Shown here: positions 36,294 through 44,477 of the stretch, piece by piece
Layout of the letters: each line of letters opens with the position of its first letter
Numbering within the stretch: position 1 is the stretch's first letter
Assembly: GCF_001424195.1 (NCBI RefSeq)
Contig: NZ_LMOO01000006.1
Coordinates: 98,871 to 162,870, forward strand
DNA length: 64,000 nucleotides
Reading direction: 5' to 3'
Source: Cellulomonas sp. Leaf334
GTDB taxonomy: Bacteria; Actinomycetota; Actinomycetes; Actinomycetales; Cellulomonadaceae
Translations under genes and position numbers: made by a program
The notes under the pieces: model-generated
The model's database searches: none
What the model was told of the DNA's origin: nothing
The model's input: only the letters and a program-made list of their open reading frames with translations

Positions 36294-38248
36294 GGGCGGC
36301 TCCGGACGAGGGCGGGGTCGAGGGGCAGGACGGCGTGCACGCGGGTGCCGCCGGGCGCGTGGGCCTCGACCGTGACGACGCCACCGAGCTCGTCGGCACG
36401 CTCCCGCATCGACCGCATGCCCACCCCGGACGGCGACCCGACGGCGATGCCGCTGCCGAGGTCGACCACGGTGACGACGAGTGCGCCGTCCTGGACGGTC
36501 ACGCCGACCGTGCAGCCGTCGGCGCCGCTGTACCGGGACGCGTTGACGACCGACTCGCTGACGATCGCGTAGGCGGCGGCGCGGACCCGCGGGTCGAGGT
36601 CCGCGGTGCCGTCGGACAGGTCGAGCCGCACGTCGAAACCACCCTCGGTGCTGCGTCGGGCGAGCTCGCGCAGGGCCGGGCCGAGCCCTTCCTCGTCGAG
36701 CAGCGGCGGCAGGAGGCTCCGCGAGAGCAGCCGGACGTCCTGCACGCGCTGCTCGACCTCGGCCTGGAGGGCGTCCAGGATCGTGTCGGCCGCCGCCGGG
36801 TCCCGGGTCAGGGTGTTCCGGGCGCCCTGGAGCCCGAGCCGCAGCCCCGACAGCCACGGACCGATCCCGTCGTGCAGCTCCCGGCGGATGAGCCGGCGCT
36901 CGGCCAGCCGCGCACGCGTCGCGGCGTCGCGCGCACGCTCGAGGTCCGCAGCGCCCTGCACCAGGGCGAGCCCGGCGGCGACGACGGGCAGCAGGTGGTC
37001 GAGTGACTCGCCGGTCCGGGTGTCGAGGCGCTCCCCGGGACGCACCGTGACGGCGAGCGACCCGATCGGGCGGCCCGCGTGCTCGAGCATGCGGTGCACG
37101 GGGGTCGATGTCGGTGTGCCCCACTGGGCGGTGTGCTCGTCGCCGGCCACCGTCACCGACTCGAGCCGCAGCGACTCGGCCACCGCGGCCGTCAGCCCGC
37201 CGAGGAGCTCCTCGGTGCCGGTGCCGACGGCGAGCTGGCGGCCGACCCGGAGCGCGGCGCGGCTGCTCGACTCGCCGTAGACGAGCGCGCGGACGCGGCG
37301 ACCGAGCCAGGAGTGCACGGGCTGCACCGCCACCGCGACGCCGACGGTCGCGATCACCTGGGCGACCGCCCCGCCGCCCACCACGACCGTCGCGGCCAGG
37401 ACGACCAGGGTGTACACGAGCGCGAGGCCGAGCGTGAGCAGACCGGCGACGGCTGCCCGGCTGACCGCCAGGTCGATGCCCCAGAGCCGGTTCCGCAGCA
37501 CGGTGACCAGCAGCGCGACCGGGAACAGCGCCTGGCACGCAAGGTGCGTCAGGGGCACGGCGAAGATCATCTCGGGCGGGGAGTCGACGAGCAGGAGGGG
37601 CACGAACGACAGCGCCATGAGCGCGGTGCCGACCGTGAGCAGCCCCAGCCCGGGCCGCTCGCGCACGGGTCCGCGCCGGTACCGCCAGCCGGTCGCCGCC
37701 GCGGTGACCAGGCCGAGGGCGACGACCCCCGCCAGGAGCGTGGTGTTGTCGGCCATGGGCAGCAGCAGGCGCTGGGCCGTCAGGGCGAGGGTCAGCAGGG
37801 CACCCGCGGCCATCCCGGTCCAGGCGCCACGGGACAACGGGGAGTCCCGGACCAGCCACGGCACGACGAGGAAGAGCGCGAGCGTGCCGGGCACCCACGC
37901 CCAGCTGACGGTCGCGGTCAGGACCGGCAGCTCGGGGAGGGTCGGGTGGCCGGACTGGTACGTCGCCCAGGCGCTGCCCAGCGCGGCGAGAGCGCCACCC
38001 GCCCCGGCGAGGGCGACGAGCCAGCCGACGGGGTGCGACCGGCGGGCCAGGATGACGGCACCCACCGTCCCGTAGACCACGCCGACCATCGCGTCGACGA
38101 CGAAGAACAGCAGGTCGGGGTCCATCGGCACGCGGGCCGCGACGCGCAGCACGACGGCGGCGAGGGTGACCACCCAGGTCACGGCGGCGACGACCACGGC
38201 GAGCCGAGGGTGCCCGGTGCGTCGGGCGTCGTCGGCGGCCACCGTCAT
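36290..38248 (-). CDS. Sensor histidine kinase (HisKA_3 / NarX-like)
   Basis: A 652-residue membrane sensor. The first 310 residues hold roughly eight to ten membrane segments with no large extracellular domain. A soluble GAF-like region spans about 330-440. The phospho-acceptor is His459 in RRELHDGIGPWLSGLRLGL. The ATPase domain follows, with ESVVNASRYSGAD (N box) and DLGSGIAVGSPSGVGM (G1/G2). ATG 38248 is preferred because upstream codons run into a terminator hairpin. The signal is unknown; the many membrane segments suggest an envelope or membrane-associated cue. Confidence 0.88.
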   Translation of the reverse strand: MTVAADDARRTGHPRLAVVVAAVTWVVTLAAVVLRVAARVPMDPDLLFFVVDAMVGVVYGTVGAVILARRSHPVGWLVALAGAGGALAALGSAWATYQSGHPTLPELPVLTATVSWAWVPGTLALFLVVPWLVRDSPLSRGAWTGMAAGALLTLALTAQRLLLPMADNTTLLAGVVALGLVTAAATGWRYRRGPVRERPGLGLLTVGTALMALSFVPLLLVDSPPEMIFAVPLTHLACQALFPVALLVTVLRNRLWGIDLAVSRAAVAGLLTLGLALVYTLVVLAATVVVGGGAVAQVIATVGVAVAVQPVHSWLGRRVRALVYGESSSRAALRVGRQLAVGTGTEELLGGLTAAVAESLRLESVTVAGDEHTAQWGTPTSTPVHRMLEHAGRPIGSLAVTVRPGERLDTRTGESLDHLLPVVAAGLALVQGAADLERARDAATRARLAERRLIRRELHDGIGPWLSGLRLGLQGARNTLTRDPAAADTILDALQAEVEQRVQDVRLLSRSLLPPLLDEEGLGPALRELARRSTEGGFDVRLDLSDGTADLDPRVRAAAYAIVSESVVNASRYSGADGCTVGVTVQDGALVVTVVDLGSGIAVGSPSGVGMRSMRERADELGGVVTVEAHAPGGTRVHAVLPLDPALVRSRP

Positions 38249-38284
38249 GGCGCCACCGTAGGGGGTGCGTCCGTCGGCGCGGTA

Positions 38285-38315
38285 CGCCCCCGCGAGGGTG
38301 AACCTCGCGGGGGCG
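38285..38315 (-). terminator. Perfect 13-bp terminator hairpin
   Basis: CGCCCCCGCGAGG (38285-38297) pairs exactly with 38303-38315 around a 5-base loop. It lies just downstream of the minus-strand membrane protein gene ending at 38331 and before the sensor kinase start, so it should separate the two transcription units. Confidence 0.75.
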
Positions 38316-38330
38316 TGGAGCGCTGGCACG

Positions 38331-39014
38331 TCAGCGTCGGTCGCCGAGGGCGAACCCGAGCGCGACGACCAGCAGCCAGACGGGCCCGGTGAACCCGGCC
38401 ATGTACTGCAGGGGCGACAGGCCGGCGATCAGGGTGAGCCCGCCGAGGACGACGCTCACGGCGCCGATCCAGCGGGGCGCGGCCGAGTGCCGGAAGGCGG
38501 CGACGGCCACGGCGATGCCGGAGAGCCCCGCGCCGAGCCAGAGCCACGAGATGGTCGCCACCCAGTCGGTGTAGAACGCGGCGGACTCGGGCACGAGCAC
38601 GTCCGGGTCGGACAGGGCCAGCGAGAACTGCGTGTCGAGGCCGCTGCCGAGCAGGAGTGCGACCGAGACGAGGACGAGCCCCCAGGCCGCCACGGTCCCG
38701 TGCAGGGAGGCGTCCGGGGTGCGCTGGTCGATCCGGCGCTTGAGGCCGGCCGCGAAGACGGGGATCACCACGGCGCACGCGGCGGCGAGCACGTGGAACA
38801 CGAGGAACGAGGACTGCTTGCCGGCGGCGTCGGCAAGCATCGCGGCGGCGTCGCCCTGGGTCTTCTCCCAGTCGACGGACGCCGCGAGCGACGCCTGGAT
38901 GGTCGCCAGGCCGAGGGCCCCCGCGGCGACCCCGGTCCAGGCCCACGCGCGGCTCGTGCCGGGGACGGATCGACGGGTCTGGCCGGCGGACGGCTCGACG
39001 GTGGTGCTGGACAT
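38331..39014 (-). CDS. Membrane protein of unknown function (about six membrane segments)
   Basis: A 227-residue protein with a polar N-terminus followed by about six hydrophobic segments, for example AWTGVAAGALGLATIQASLA and VFHVLAAACAVVIPVFAAGL. The last segment is GPVWLLVVALGFALG. It may belong to one of the DUF4386-like groups, but this is not certain. It lies upstream of the sensor kinase on the same strand and is separated from it by a strong hairpin. AAGGAG precedes ATG 39014. Confidence 0.72.
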   Translation of the reverse strand: MSSTTVEPSAGQTRRSVPGTSRAWAWTGVAAGALGLATIQASLAASVDWEKTQGDAAAMLADAAGKQSSFLVFHVLAAACAVVIPVFAAGLKRRIDQRTPDASLHGTVAAWGLVLVSVALLLGSGLDTQFSLALSDPDVLVPESAAFYTDWVATISWLWLGAGLSGIAVAVAAFRHSAAPRWIGAVSVVLGGLTLIAGLSPLQYMAGFTGPVWLLVVALGFALGDRR

Positions 39015-39069
39015 CGGTGCTCCTTCGGGTCGGCGCCGGTGGACTCACCGGCGATCTCCCGACGAGCGT

Positions 39070-39111
39070 CGGCGGGCGCGCGTCCCGGGCACCAGGGCGC
39101 GACGCCCGCCG
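39070..39111 (-). terminator. Hairpin after the sugar dehydrogenase gene
   Basis: CGGCGGGCG (39070-39078) pairs with CGCCCGCCG (39103-39111), and the interior can pair further with bulges. It is 17 bases downstream of the minus-strand stop at 39128 and probably terminates that transcript. Confidence 0.5.
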
Positions 39112-39127
39112 AGCCGGGCAGGTGCCG

Positions 39128-41191
39128 CTACCCGCCGAGCGTGACCCGGAAGATCCGCTCGTTGCTGTTGTTCGGCACGCTGTCCTTGTCCCCGGTCGTC
39201 GTCGTGGTCAGCCACAGCCCGCCGCCCGGCGCCGGCTCGACCGTCCGCAGCCGACCGTACGTCCCGCTGAAGAAGGTCTGCACGTTCGTCAGGGAGGACC
39301 CGCTGATGACCGCGCGGTACATCCGGGCGCCACGGGCGCAGGCGACGTAGAGCGCGTCGCGCACGATCGCGATCCCGGAGCACGACCCCTCCGACGTGGG
39401 GTACGTCCGCTTGGGGGCGATGAACCCCGCGGTCCCGCAGGTTCCGACGGTCCCCTCGCAGGCGGGCCAGCCGTAGTTGCCGCCCTTGACGATGAGGTTG
39501 GTCTCGTCCATCACGGAGTTGCCGAACTCCTGCTCCCACAGCCGGCCCTGGGAGTCGAACGCGATCCCCTGCGGGTTGCGGTGGCCGTAGCTCCACACGT
39601 AGTTGCCGAACGGGTTGTCGGAGGGGACCGTCCCGTCGGGGTTGAGGCGCAGGATCTTCCCGGCGAGGTTCGAGGTGTTCTGCGCGTAGTCGCCGTTCTG
39701 CGCGTCGCCGGTCGCGGCGTACAGCTTCCCGTCCGGGCCGAAGCGCAGGCGTCCGCCGTCGTGGTACTTGTTGCGCGGGATCCCGCTGAGCAGCACCTGC
39801 TCGGTACTGGTGACCAGCGCGTTGCTCACCAGCTTGATCCGCACGATCCGGTTGTCGGTGGGGGAGGTGTGCATCAGGTACACCCACTGGTCCGTGGCGA
39901 ACGTGGGGGACAGGGCGAGGCCGAGCAGGCCGCCCTCGCCGTCGGTGCTCTGCACGTTCGGCACGGTGCCGACGTTCGTCTTCGCGCCGGTGGCCGGGTC
40001 GAGCCGGATCACGTCGTGCGCGTCGCGCCGGGCGTACAGGACCGTGCCGTCCGGGAGCGTGTCGAGGCCCCACGGGATGTCGGTCTCGGTCCCCACCTGC
40101 TGCACGCCGCACACCGCCGACGCGCACGCCGAGCCGGTGGTCACGGTCCTCGACGCGCTCGCCGCGGACGTGTTGCCCTGCGCGTCCTTCGCGACGATCG
40201 CGTAGGAGTAGGCGGTGTTCGCCGCCAGGCCGCTGTCGATGAACGACGTGACCGGCGGGTTTCCGGCGACGGTGCCCACGACGGTCCCGCCGCGGCGGAC
40301 CTCGTAGGTCCGCACCCCCACGTTGTCGGTCGCCACCGCCCAGCTGAGCGTCACGGTCGTGCCCGACACGGTGGCGGTCGGCTGCCCGGGGGCGCTGGGT
40401 GCCTGCGTGTCGGCCTGGCACTGCGGGACCGTGATCGTCACCGTGGTGCTGGCCTGCGACACGTTGCCCGCCGCGTCGCGAGCGTTCACGTACAGACCCC
40501 ACACCGCACCGGCGACGACGGGGAGGCTGGTCGACAGCGTGCTCCCGCTGACCGACGTCATGAGCTGGCCGTCGTGGTAGATGTCGTAGAACGCGACGCC
40601 CACGGCGTCGGTGGAGGCATTCCACGCGAACGTCACGGAGCTGCAGGTCAGGTTGCTGACCCGGGGACTGCCGGGGACCGTCGGTGCGGTCGTGTCGGCG
40701 GTGCGCAGCGTCGTGGTCCAGCTCTGGTTCGTCTGCCCGTTGCAGGTCCACATCCCGACCGCGGTGCCGTTGGCGGTGCCGCGGCCGGTGACGTCGAGGC
40801 AGAGCCCGGACTGCACGCCGACGATCGTGCCGTTGGTCTGGAGGCGCCACTTCTGGTTGGCGCCGCCGTTGCACGGGTAGATCTGCACGACCGCGGGTGC
40901 GGTGGTGTCCTGACCGGCGACGTCGAGGCAGGTAGCGGTGTCGTAGACCTGCAGCTCGCCGTTCGTGGTGAGCGTCCAGGCCTGGTTGGCGGCACCGGTG
41001 CAGTCGCGGATCGCGACGCCGGTCCTCGCGGCCGTCGCCCCGCCGTTGACGTCCAGGCACCGGCCCGAGCCGACACCCGTGATCGTGGCCGGACCGGCGA
41101 CGACCGCGGCCGGAGCAGGCCCGGCGAGCGTGACGACGAGCACGAGCGCGGCGACGACCGCCGCGGGGATCCGGAGGGGGTTCCGTCGCAT
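39128..41191 (-). CDS. Secreted PQQ-type sugar dehydrogenase (GSDH fold) with ricin-B lectin and two FN3 domains
   Basis: A 687-residue exported protein. A signal peptide (about 1-29, ending APA) is followed by a ricin-type beta-trefoil with three repeats (CLDV at 45, 88 and 131; QAW, QKW and QSW at 70, 113 and 156). Two FN3-like domains follow (about 168-256 and 264-352). The catalytic six-bladed propeller (365-687) has IPWGLDTLPDG, EGGLLGLALSP, HDGGRLRFGPDGKLY and SYGHRNPQGIAFD, as in soluble glucose/sorbosone dehydrogenases. The lectin domain suggests binding to polysaccharide. ATG 41191 is preferred because it begins the signal peptide. PQQ use and the exact sugar are inferred from the family. 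Confidence 0.88.
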   Translation of the reverse strand: MRRNPLRIPAAVVAALVLVVTLAGPAPAAVVAGPATITGVGSGRCLDVNGGATAARTGVAIRDCTGAANQAWTLTTNGELQVYDTATCLDVAGQDTTAPAVVQIYPCNGGANQKWRLQTNGTIVGVQSGLCLDVTGRGTANGTAVGMWTCNGQTNQSWTTTLRTADTTAPTVPGSPRVSNLTCSSVTFAWNASTDAVGVAFYDIYHDGQLMTSVSGSTLSTSLPVVAGAVWGLYVNARDAAGNVSQASTTVTITVPQCQADTQAPSAPGQPTATVSGTTVTLSWAVATDNVGVRTYEVRRGGTVVGTVAGNPPVTSFIDSGLAANTAYSYAIVAKDAQGNTSAASASRTVTTGSACASAVCGVQQVGTETDIPWGLDTLPDGTVLYARRDAHDVIRLDPATGAKTNVGTVPNVQSTDGEGGLLGLALSPTFATDQWVYLMHTSPTDNRIVRIKLVSNALVTSTEQVLLSGIPRNKYHDGGRLRFGPDGKLYAATGDAQNGDYAQNTSNLAGKILRLNPDGTVPSDNPFGNYVWSYGHRNPQGIAFDSQGRLWEQEFGNSVMDETNLIVKGGNYGWPACEGTVGTCGTAGFIAPKRTYPTSEGSCSGIAIVRDALYVACARGARMYRAVISGSSLTNVQTFFSGTYGRLRTVEPAPGGGLWLTTTTTGDKDSVPNNSNERIFRVTLGG

Positions 41192-41279
41192 GGGTCTGCT
41201 CCTGCCACACCGTCGGGGAGGTTCCTGGGCGACGGTCCAGTCATCGCCGGGTGTCACTCTGTCGCACCCGACGACAACC

Positions 41280-41316
41280 CGCACGCGGGGAGGCCCGACC
41301 GGCCTCCCCGCGTGCG
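41280..41316 (-). terminator. Perfect 16-bp terminator hairpin after the MerR gene
   Basis: Bases 41280-41295 pair without mismatch with 41301-41316 around a 5-base loop. The hairpin starts 4 bases after the MerR stop on the minus strand, so it is a clear rho-independent-like terminator without a T-tract. Confidence 0.8.
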
Positions 41317-41320
41317 CTAC

Positions 41321-42064
41321 CTAAAGGTTCCGCGCCGCGTACTCGTGCAGCGCGTCGCGCACGAACGTCGCGCCGGCGACGCCGCCGTAGTTCGCCGCGA
41401 ACCGCTCGTCCGCGACGTACAGGTCGGCGAGCCCGAGCACGTACTCCTTCACCGGCCCGGGCGTGCCCGGGACGCCGCCGAGCCACGCGACGTGGCGCCG
41501 CGCCAGCTCCTGCGCCTCGTCGGAGACGGGGTCGGTACCGGCCTCGGCCGCCTCGCCCCAGGCGGTGGCGAGCCGCGCCGTGTCCGCCTTCCACACCGCG
41601 CGCTCGTCGTCGCTCATGCCGCGCCACCAGGCGTCGGACGACGCATACGCGTCCGTGCCCCAGCGCTGCTCGACCTCGTCCTTGTACTGCGTGTGGTCAA
41701 AACCGTCGAACATGTCCTCGGCCACGAGTGGCCCTCCGTTCTCCCGTGCGGTGATCGTTCTCTCGACCGACGCGGCCTGCCGCTCCAGTCGTCGCTGCTC
41801 GCTGCGCAGCCAGTCGAGGTGGTGGCGCAGGGCGGCGGTCTCGTCCTGCTCGCGCTCCAGCACGCGCCGGATGTCCGGCAGCCCGAGCCCGAGCCCGCGC
41901 AGCAGCAGGATCCGCTGCAACCGCACCAGCGCGCGGTCGTCGTACCAGCGGTAGCCGTTGTCGCCGACGCGGCTGGGCTCGAGCAGCCCGATGGCGTCGT
42001 AGTGCCGCAACGTGCGGCTGGTGGTGCCCGTCAGCCGGGCCGCCTCCTGGATCGAGGCCTCCAT
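41321..42064 (-). CDS. MerR-family regulator with TipAS-like effector domain
   Basis: A 247-residue protein. The MerR winged helix covers residues 1-70 (SIQEAARLTGTTSRTLRHYDAIGLL, then RVGDNGYRWYDDRALVRLQ). A coiled dimerisation helix covers about 75-110, and the C-terminal part FDHTQYKDEVEQRWGTDAYA onward matches TipAS, the antibiotic-recognition domain of TipAL-type activators. Such proteins bind peptide antibiotics or other drugs and switch on their targets. Its own promoter has the classical 19-bp MerR spacer, so autoregulation is likely. ATG 42064 fits the MerR start. Confidence 0.9.
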   Translation of the reverse strand: MEASIQEAARLTGTTSRTLRHYDAIGLLEPSRVGDNGYRWYDDRALVRLQRILLLRGLGLGLPDIRRVLEREQDETAALRHHLDWLRSEQRRLERQAASVERTITARENGGPLVAEDMFDGFDHTQYKDEVEQRWGTDAYASSDAWWRGMSDDERAVWKADTARLATAWGEAAEAGTDPVSDEAQELARRHVAWLGGVPGTPGPVKEYVLGLADLYVADERFAANYGGVAGATFVRDALHEYAARNL

Positions 42065-42091
42065 GTGCCCCTCCTCTCGTGTTCCTGATCC

Positions 42092-42122
42092 ACGGTAGGA
42101 GTTGACGCAGCGTCAAGGTCAA
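42092..42122 (-). promoter_or_regulatory. MerR-type promoter with 19-bp spacer and operator
   Basis: Read on the minus strand, TTGACC (42117-42122) and TACCGT (42092-42097) are separated by exactly 19 bases, the elongated spacing that MerR-type activators untwist. Within the spacer lies TTGACGC-N-GCGTCAA (42102-42116), a perfect 7-1-7 inverted repeat suited to a MerR dimer. The -35 element overlaps the stop codon of the upstream HAD gene. Confidence 0.75.
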
Positions 42123-42790
42123 GCCCTGGGCGAGGTTCCCTCGTCGAGTCGCGCGAGGACCGTGCGGCGCAGCTCGTCCGCGGTGTCCACGACCGCCACC
42201 GCACCGGCGGTCGCGAGCTCGCCCGGCGCCGCGTACCCCCAGGTCACCCCGACGCAGTCGATGCCGTTCTCGCGTGCGCCGTGCACGTCGTGCTCCCGGT
42301 CCCCGACCATCAGCGCGGCCTCGGGCGGCACCGGCTCGGCCGCCACCGCCCGGGCGATGACGTCCGCCTTCGTGCCGGACTCGTCGAGCGGTGCGCCGAA
42401 GATCCCGTCGAGGAGCGGGGTGAGGCCGAGCTCCCCGCAGATCGGCACGGCGAACACCTCGGGCTTGGACGTCGCGACGACCAGCCGGCACCCCGCCGCG
42501 CGCAGGTCGGCCAGCAGCGCCGGGATGCCGTCGAAGACCGTCGCGTCGTGCATGCCCGTCGCCCCGAAGTCCTCGCGGTACGCCGCCACGACCTCCTCGA
42601 TGCGGTCGGTCGGGACGCCGTGCGCCCGCATGCTGTCGCCGATCGGCGGCCCGACGAAGCCGCGGAGCTCCGCGGCTGTCGGGACCGGCAGGCCGCACCG
42701 GCGGAACGCGACGCCCAGGGACGCGGTGATGCCGGGGATGGAGTCGATGAGGGTGCCGTCGAGGTCGACCAGGACGAGGGGTGAGGTCAC
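42119..42790 (-). CDS. HAD-family hydrolase, phosphoglycolate phosphatase-like
   Basis: A 223-residue phosphatase of the HAD superfamily. Motif I is LVDLDGTLIDS near the N-terminus, motif II is VVATSKPEVFA, with Lys near GTKADVIARAV, and motif III/IV is LMVGDREHDVHGARENGI. The cap sits after motif I (C1 type), as in Gph and related nucleotidases. The true substrate is unknown. It is divergent from pnuC with only 38 bases between the start codons, so a role in nucleotide or pyridine metabolism is possible but unproven. Confidence 0.85.
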   Translation of the reverse strand: MTSPLVLVDLDGTLIDSIPGITASLGVAFRRCGLPVPTAAELRGFVGPPIGDSMRAHGVPTDRIEEVVAAYREDFGATGMHDATVFDGIPALLADLRAAGCRLVVATSKPEVFAVPICGELGLTPLLDGIFGAPLDESGTKADVIARAVAAEPVPPEAALMVGDREHDVHGARENGIDCVGVTWGYAAPGELATAGAVAVVDTADELRRTVLARLDEGTSPRA

Positions 42791-42828
42791 ACCCTCGATC
42801 CTCTCCCACGCCCGTAGGGTGTGCGGTC

Positions 42829-43413
42829 GTGAGCTGGGTCGAGGTCCTCGGGTTCGTCAGCGGCGCCGTGTGCGTCTGGCTGGCCACCCGGCAGAACGTC
42901 TGGAACTTCCCCGTCGGCATCGCGAACAACCTGCTGTTCCTCTGGTTGTTCACGGACGCCGGCCTCTACGCCAACGCGGGGCTCCAGGTGGTCTTCGCCG
43001 GGCTCGCCGTGCTCGGGTGGGTCTGGTGGGTGCGGGGCGGGCCGGATCGTCGCGCGCTCGCCGTCACCCGGACCCCGTGGTGGGTGTGGCCGGCGGGCGC
43101 GGCGGTGGTCGCCGCGTGCACGGTGGGTCTGACTCTCCTGCTGTCCTCCACCGAGAGCTCCGCGGCGCCGTTCTGGGACGCGCTGACGACGTCGTCCAGC
43201 CTGGTCGCGCAGGTCATGCTGGGCCGCAAGTGGCTGGGCAGCTGGGCCGTGTGGATCGGGACCGACGTCGTCCTCGTCGGCCTCTACGCCAGCCAGGGTC
43301 TCGTCCTGACCGCCGTCCTGTACGCCGGGTTCATCGGGCTGTGCGTGCTCGGGTGGCGCGACTGGCGGCGGGCCCTCGTGCCCGAGCCCTCGCCCGTGGC
43401 GGTCCCGGTATGA
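42829..43413 (+). CDS. pnuC: Nicotinamide riboside transporter PnuC
   Basis: A 194-residue membrane protein with about seven membrane segments. The family motif WNFPVGIANNLLFLWLF follows the first helix, and the later region includes GRKWLGSWAVWIGTDVVLVGLYASQGL with the conserved Trp residues that line the substrate path. PnuC lets nicotinamide riboside diffuse in; phosphorylation then traps it. GTG 42829 is chosen because a start here gives the normal PnuC N-terminus. Its stop overlaps the NadR-like gene by 4 bases, which fits a transport-and-trap pair. Confidence 0.92.
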   Translation: MSWVEVLGFVSGAVCVWLATRQNVWNFPVGIANNLLFLWLFTDAGLYANAGLQVVFAGLAVLGWVWWVRGGPDRRALAVTRTPWWVWPAGAAVVAACTVGLTLLLSSTESSAAPFWDALTTSSSLVAQVMLGRKWLGSWAVWIGTDVVLVGLYASQGLVLTAVLYAGFIGLCVLGWRDWRRALVPEPSPVAVPV

Positions 43414-44477
43414 GTCACGGCCTCGTGATCGGCAAGTTCTACCCGCCGCACGCGGGCCACCTCGCGCTAGTCCGGGCGGCGCTCGCCCGCTGCGACCGCG
43501 TCACGGTCCTGGTCCTCGGGTCCTCGCAGGAGAGCCTTCCGGCCGAGCTCCGGGCACGGTGGCTGCTCGACGAGCTTCCCGGTGCGCACGTCGTCGCGGG
43601 CCTCGACGACGAGCCCGTCGACTACGCCAGCGAGACCGCCTGGCGGGCGCACACCGCGATCATCGAGGACCTCCTGGACGCCCCCGTCGACACCTTGTTC
43701 AGCTCCGACGACTACGGCGAGGAGCTCGCCCGCCGCCTCGGTGCGCGCTGGGTGCAGGTCGACCCCGCCCGGGTGGGGACACCGGTCAGCGCGCGAGCCG
43801 TCCGTGCGGACCCGGCCGGGTACTGGTGGGCGCTGCCCGCTGCGGTACGCGCGTGGTTCGTGCGACGCGTCGTGGTCATCGGTGCCGAGTCGACCGGCAC
43901 GACGACGCTCGCCGAGGCCCTGACCGCGCACCTCGGGCTGCCGACGGTCGCGGAGTTCGGGCGCGAGTGGTCCCAGGTCCGACCCGGCGGCTTCGAGGCG
44001 CCGTGGCACCCCGCGGAGTTCGACCTCATCGCCCGCGAGCAGGCGCGCCTCGAGGACGACGCCGCCGCCCGCACGCCCGTCCCGCTGCTCGTGTGCGACA
44101 CCGACGTGCTCGCGACCGCGGTCTGGCACGAGCGCTACGTCGGCGGACCGTCGCCGTCGGTCGAGGCCCTCGCCGCGGCCCGCGTCCCCGACCTCTACCT
44201 CCTGACCGGCGACGAGATCCCGTTCGTCCAGGACGGCCTGCGCGACGGCGAGCACCTCCGGCACGCGATGCAGGACCGCTTCCGGGAGGTCCTCGCGGCG
44301 CAGGGCGCCCCGTGGGCGGAGGTGCGGGGGACCCCCGACGAGAGGCTCGCGCAGGCGCTGGCCCTGGTCGAGCCGCTGCGGGACCGGCCACGGTGGGTCG
44401 CCGAGCCGATGGAGCAGCGCCACGAGGTGGTCCCCGACCTGGTCGCGGCCCTGGCTCTGCCAGACTCGGGCGCGTGA
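43410..44477 (+). CDS. NadR-like protein: NMN adenylyltransferase plus NR kinase-type domain
   Basis: A 355-residue bifunctional protein without the N-terminal repressor HTH of enterobacterial NadR. The adenylyltransferase domain has GKFYPPHAGH (HAGH at 14-17). The kinase-like domain begins at about residue 152 with VVVIGAESTGTTTLAEAL, where the usual Walker A lysine is Thr164. The rest of the domain (REWSQVR, LLVCDTDVLATAVW) looks intact. It would make NMN and then NAD from nicotinamide riboside delivered by PnuC. ATG 43410 overlaps the pnuC stop, and its own stop overlaps the MoxR gene. Confidence 0.87.
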   Translation: MSHGLVIGKFYPPHAGHLALVRAALARCDRVTVLVLGSSQESLPAELRARWLLDELPGAHVVAGLDDEPVDYASETAWRAHTAIIEDLLDAPVDTLFSSDDYGEELARRLGARWVQVDPARVGTPVSARAVRADPAGYWWALPAAVRAWFVRRVVVIGAESTGTTTLAEALTAHLGLPTVAEFGREWSQVRPGGFEAPWHPAEFDLIAREQARLEDDAAARTPVPLLVCDTDVLATAVWHERYVGGPSPSVEALAAARVPDLYLLTGDEIPFVQDGLRDGEHLRHAMQDRFREVLAAQGAPWAEVRGTPDERLAQALALVEPLRDRPRWVAEPMEQRHEVVPDLVAALALPDSGA

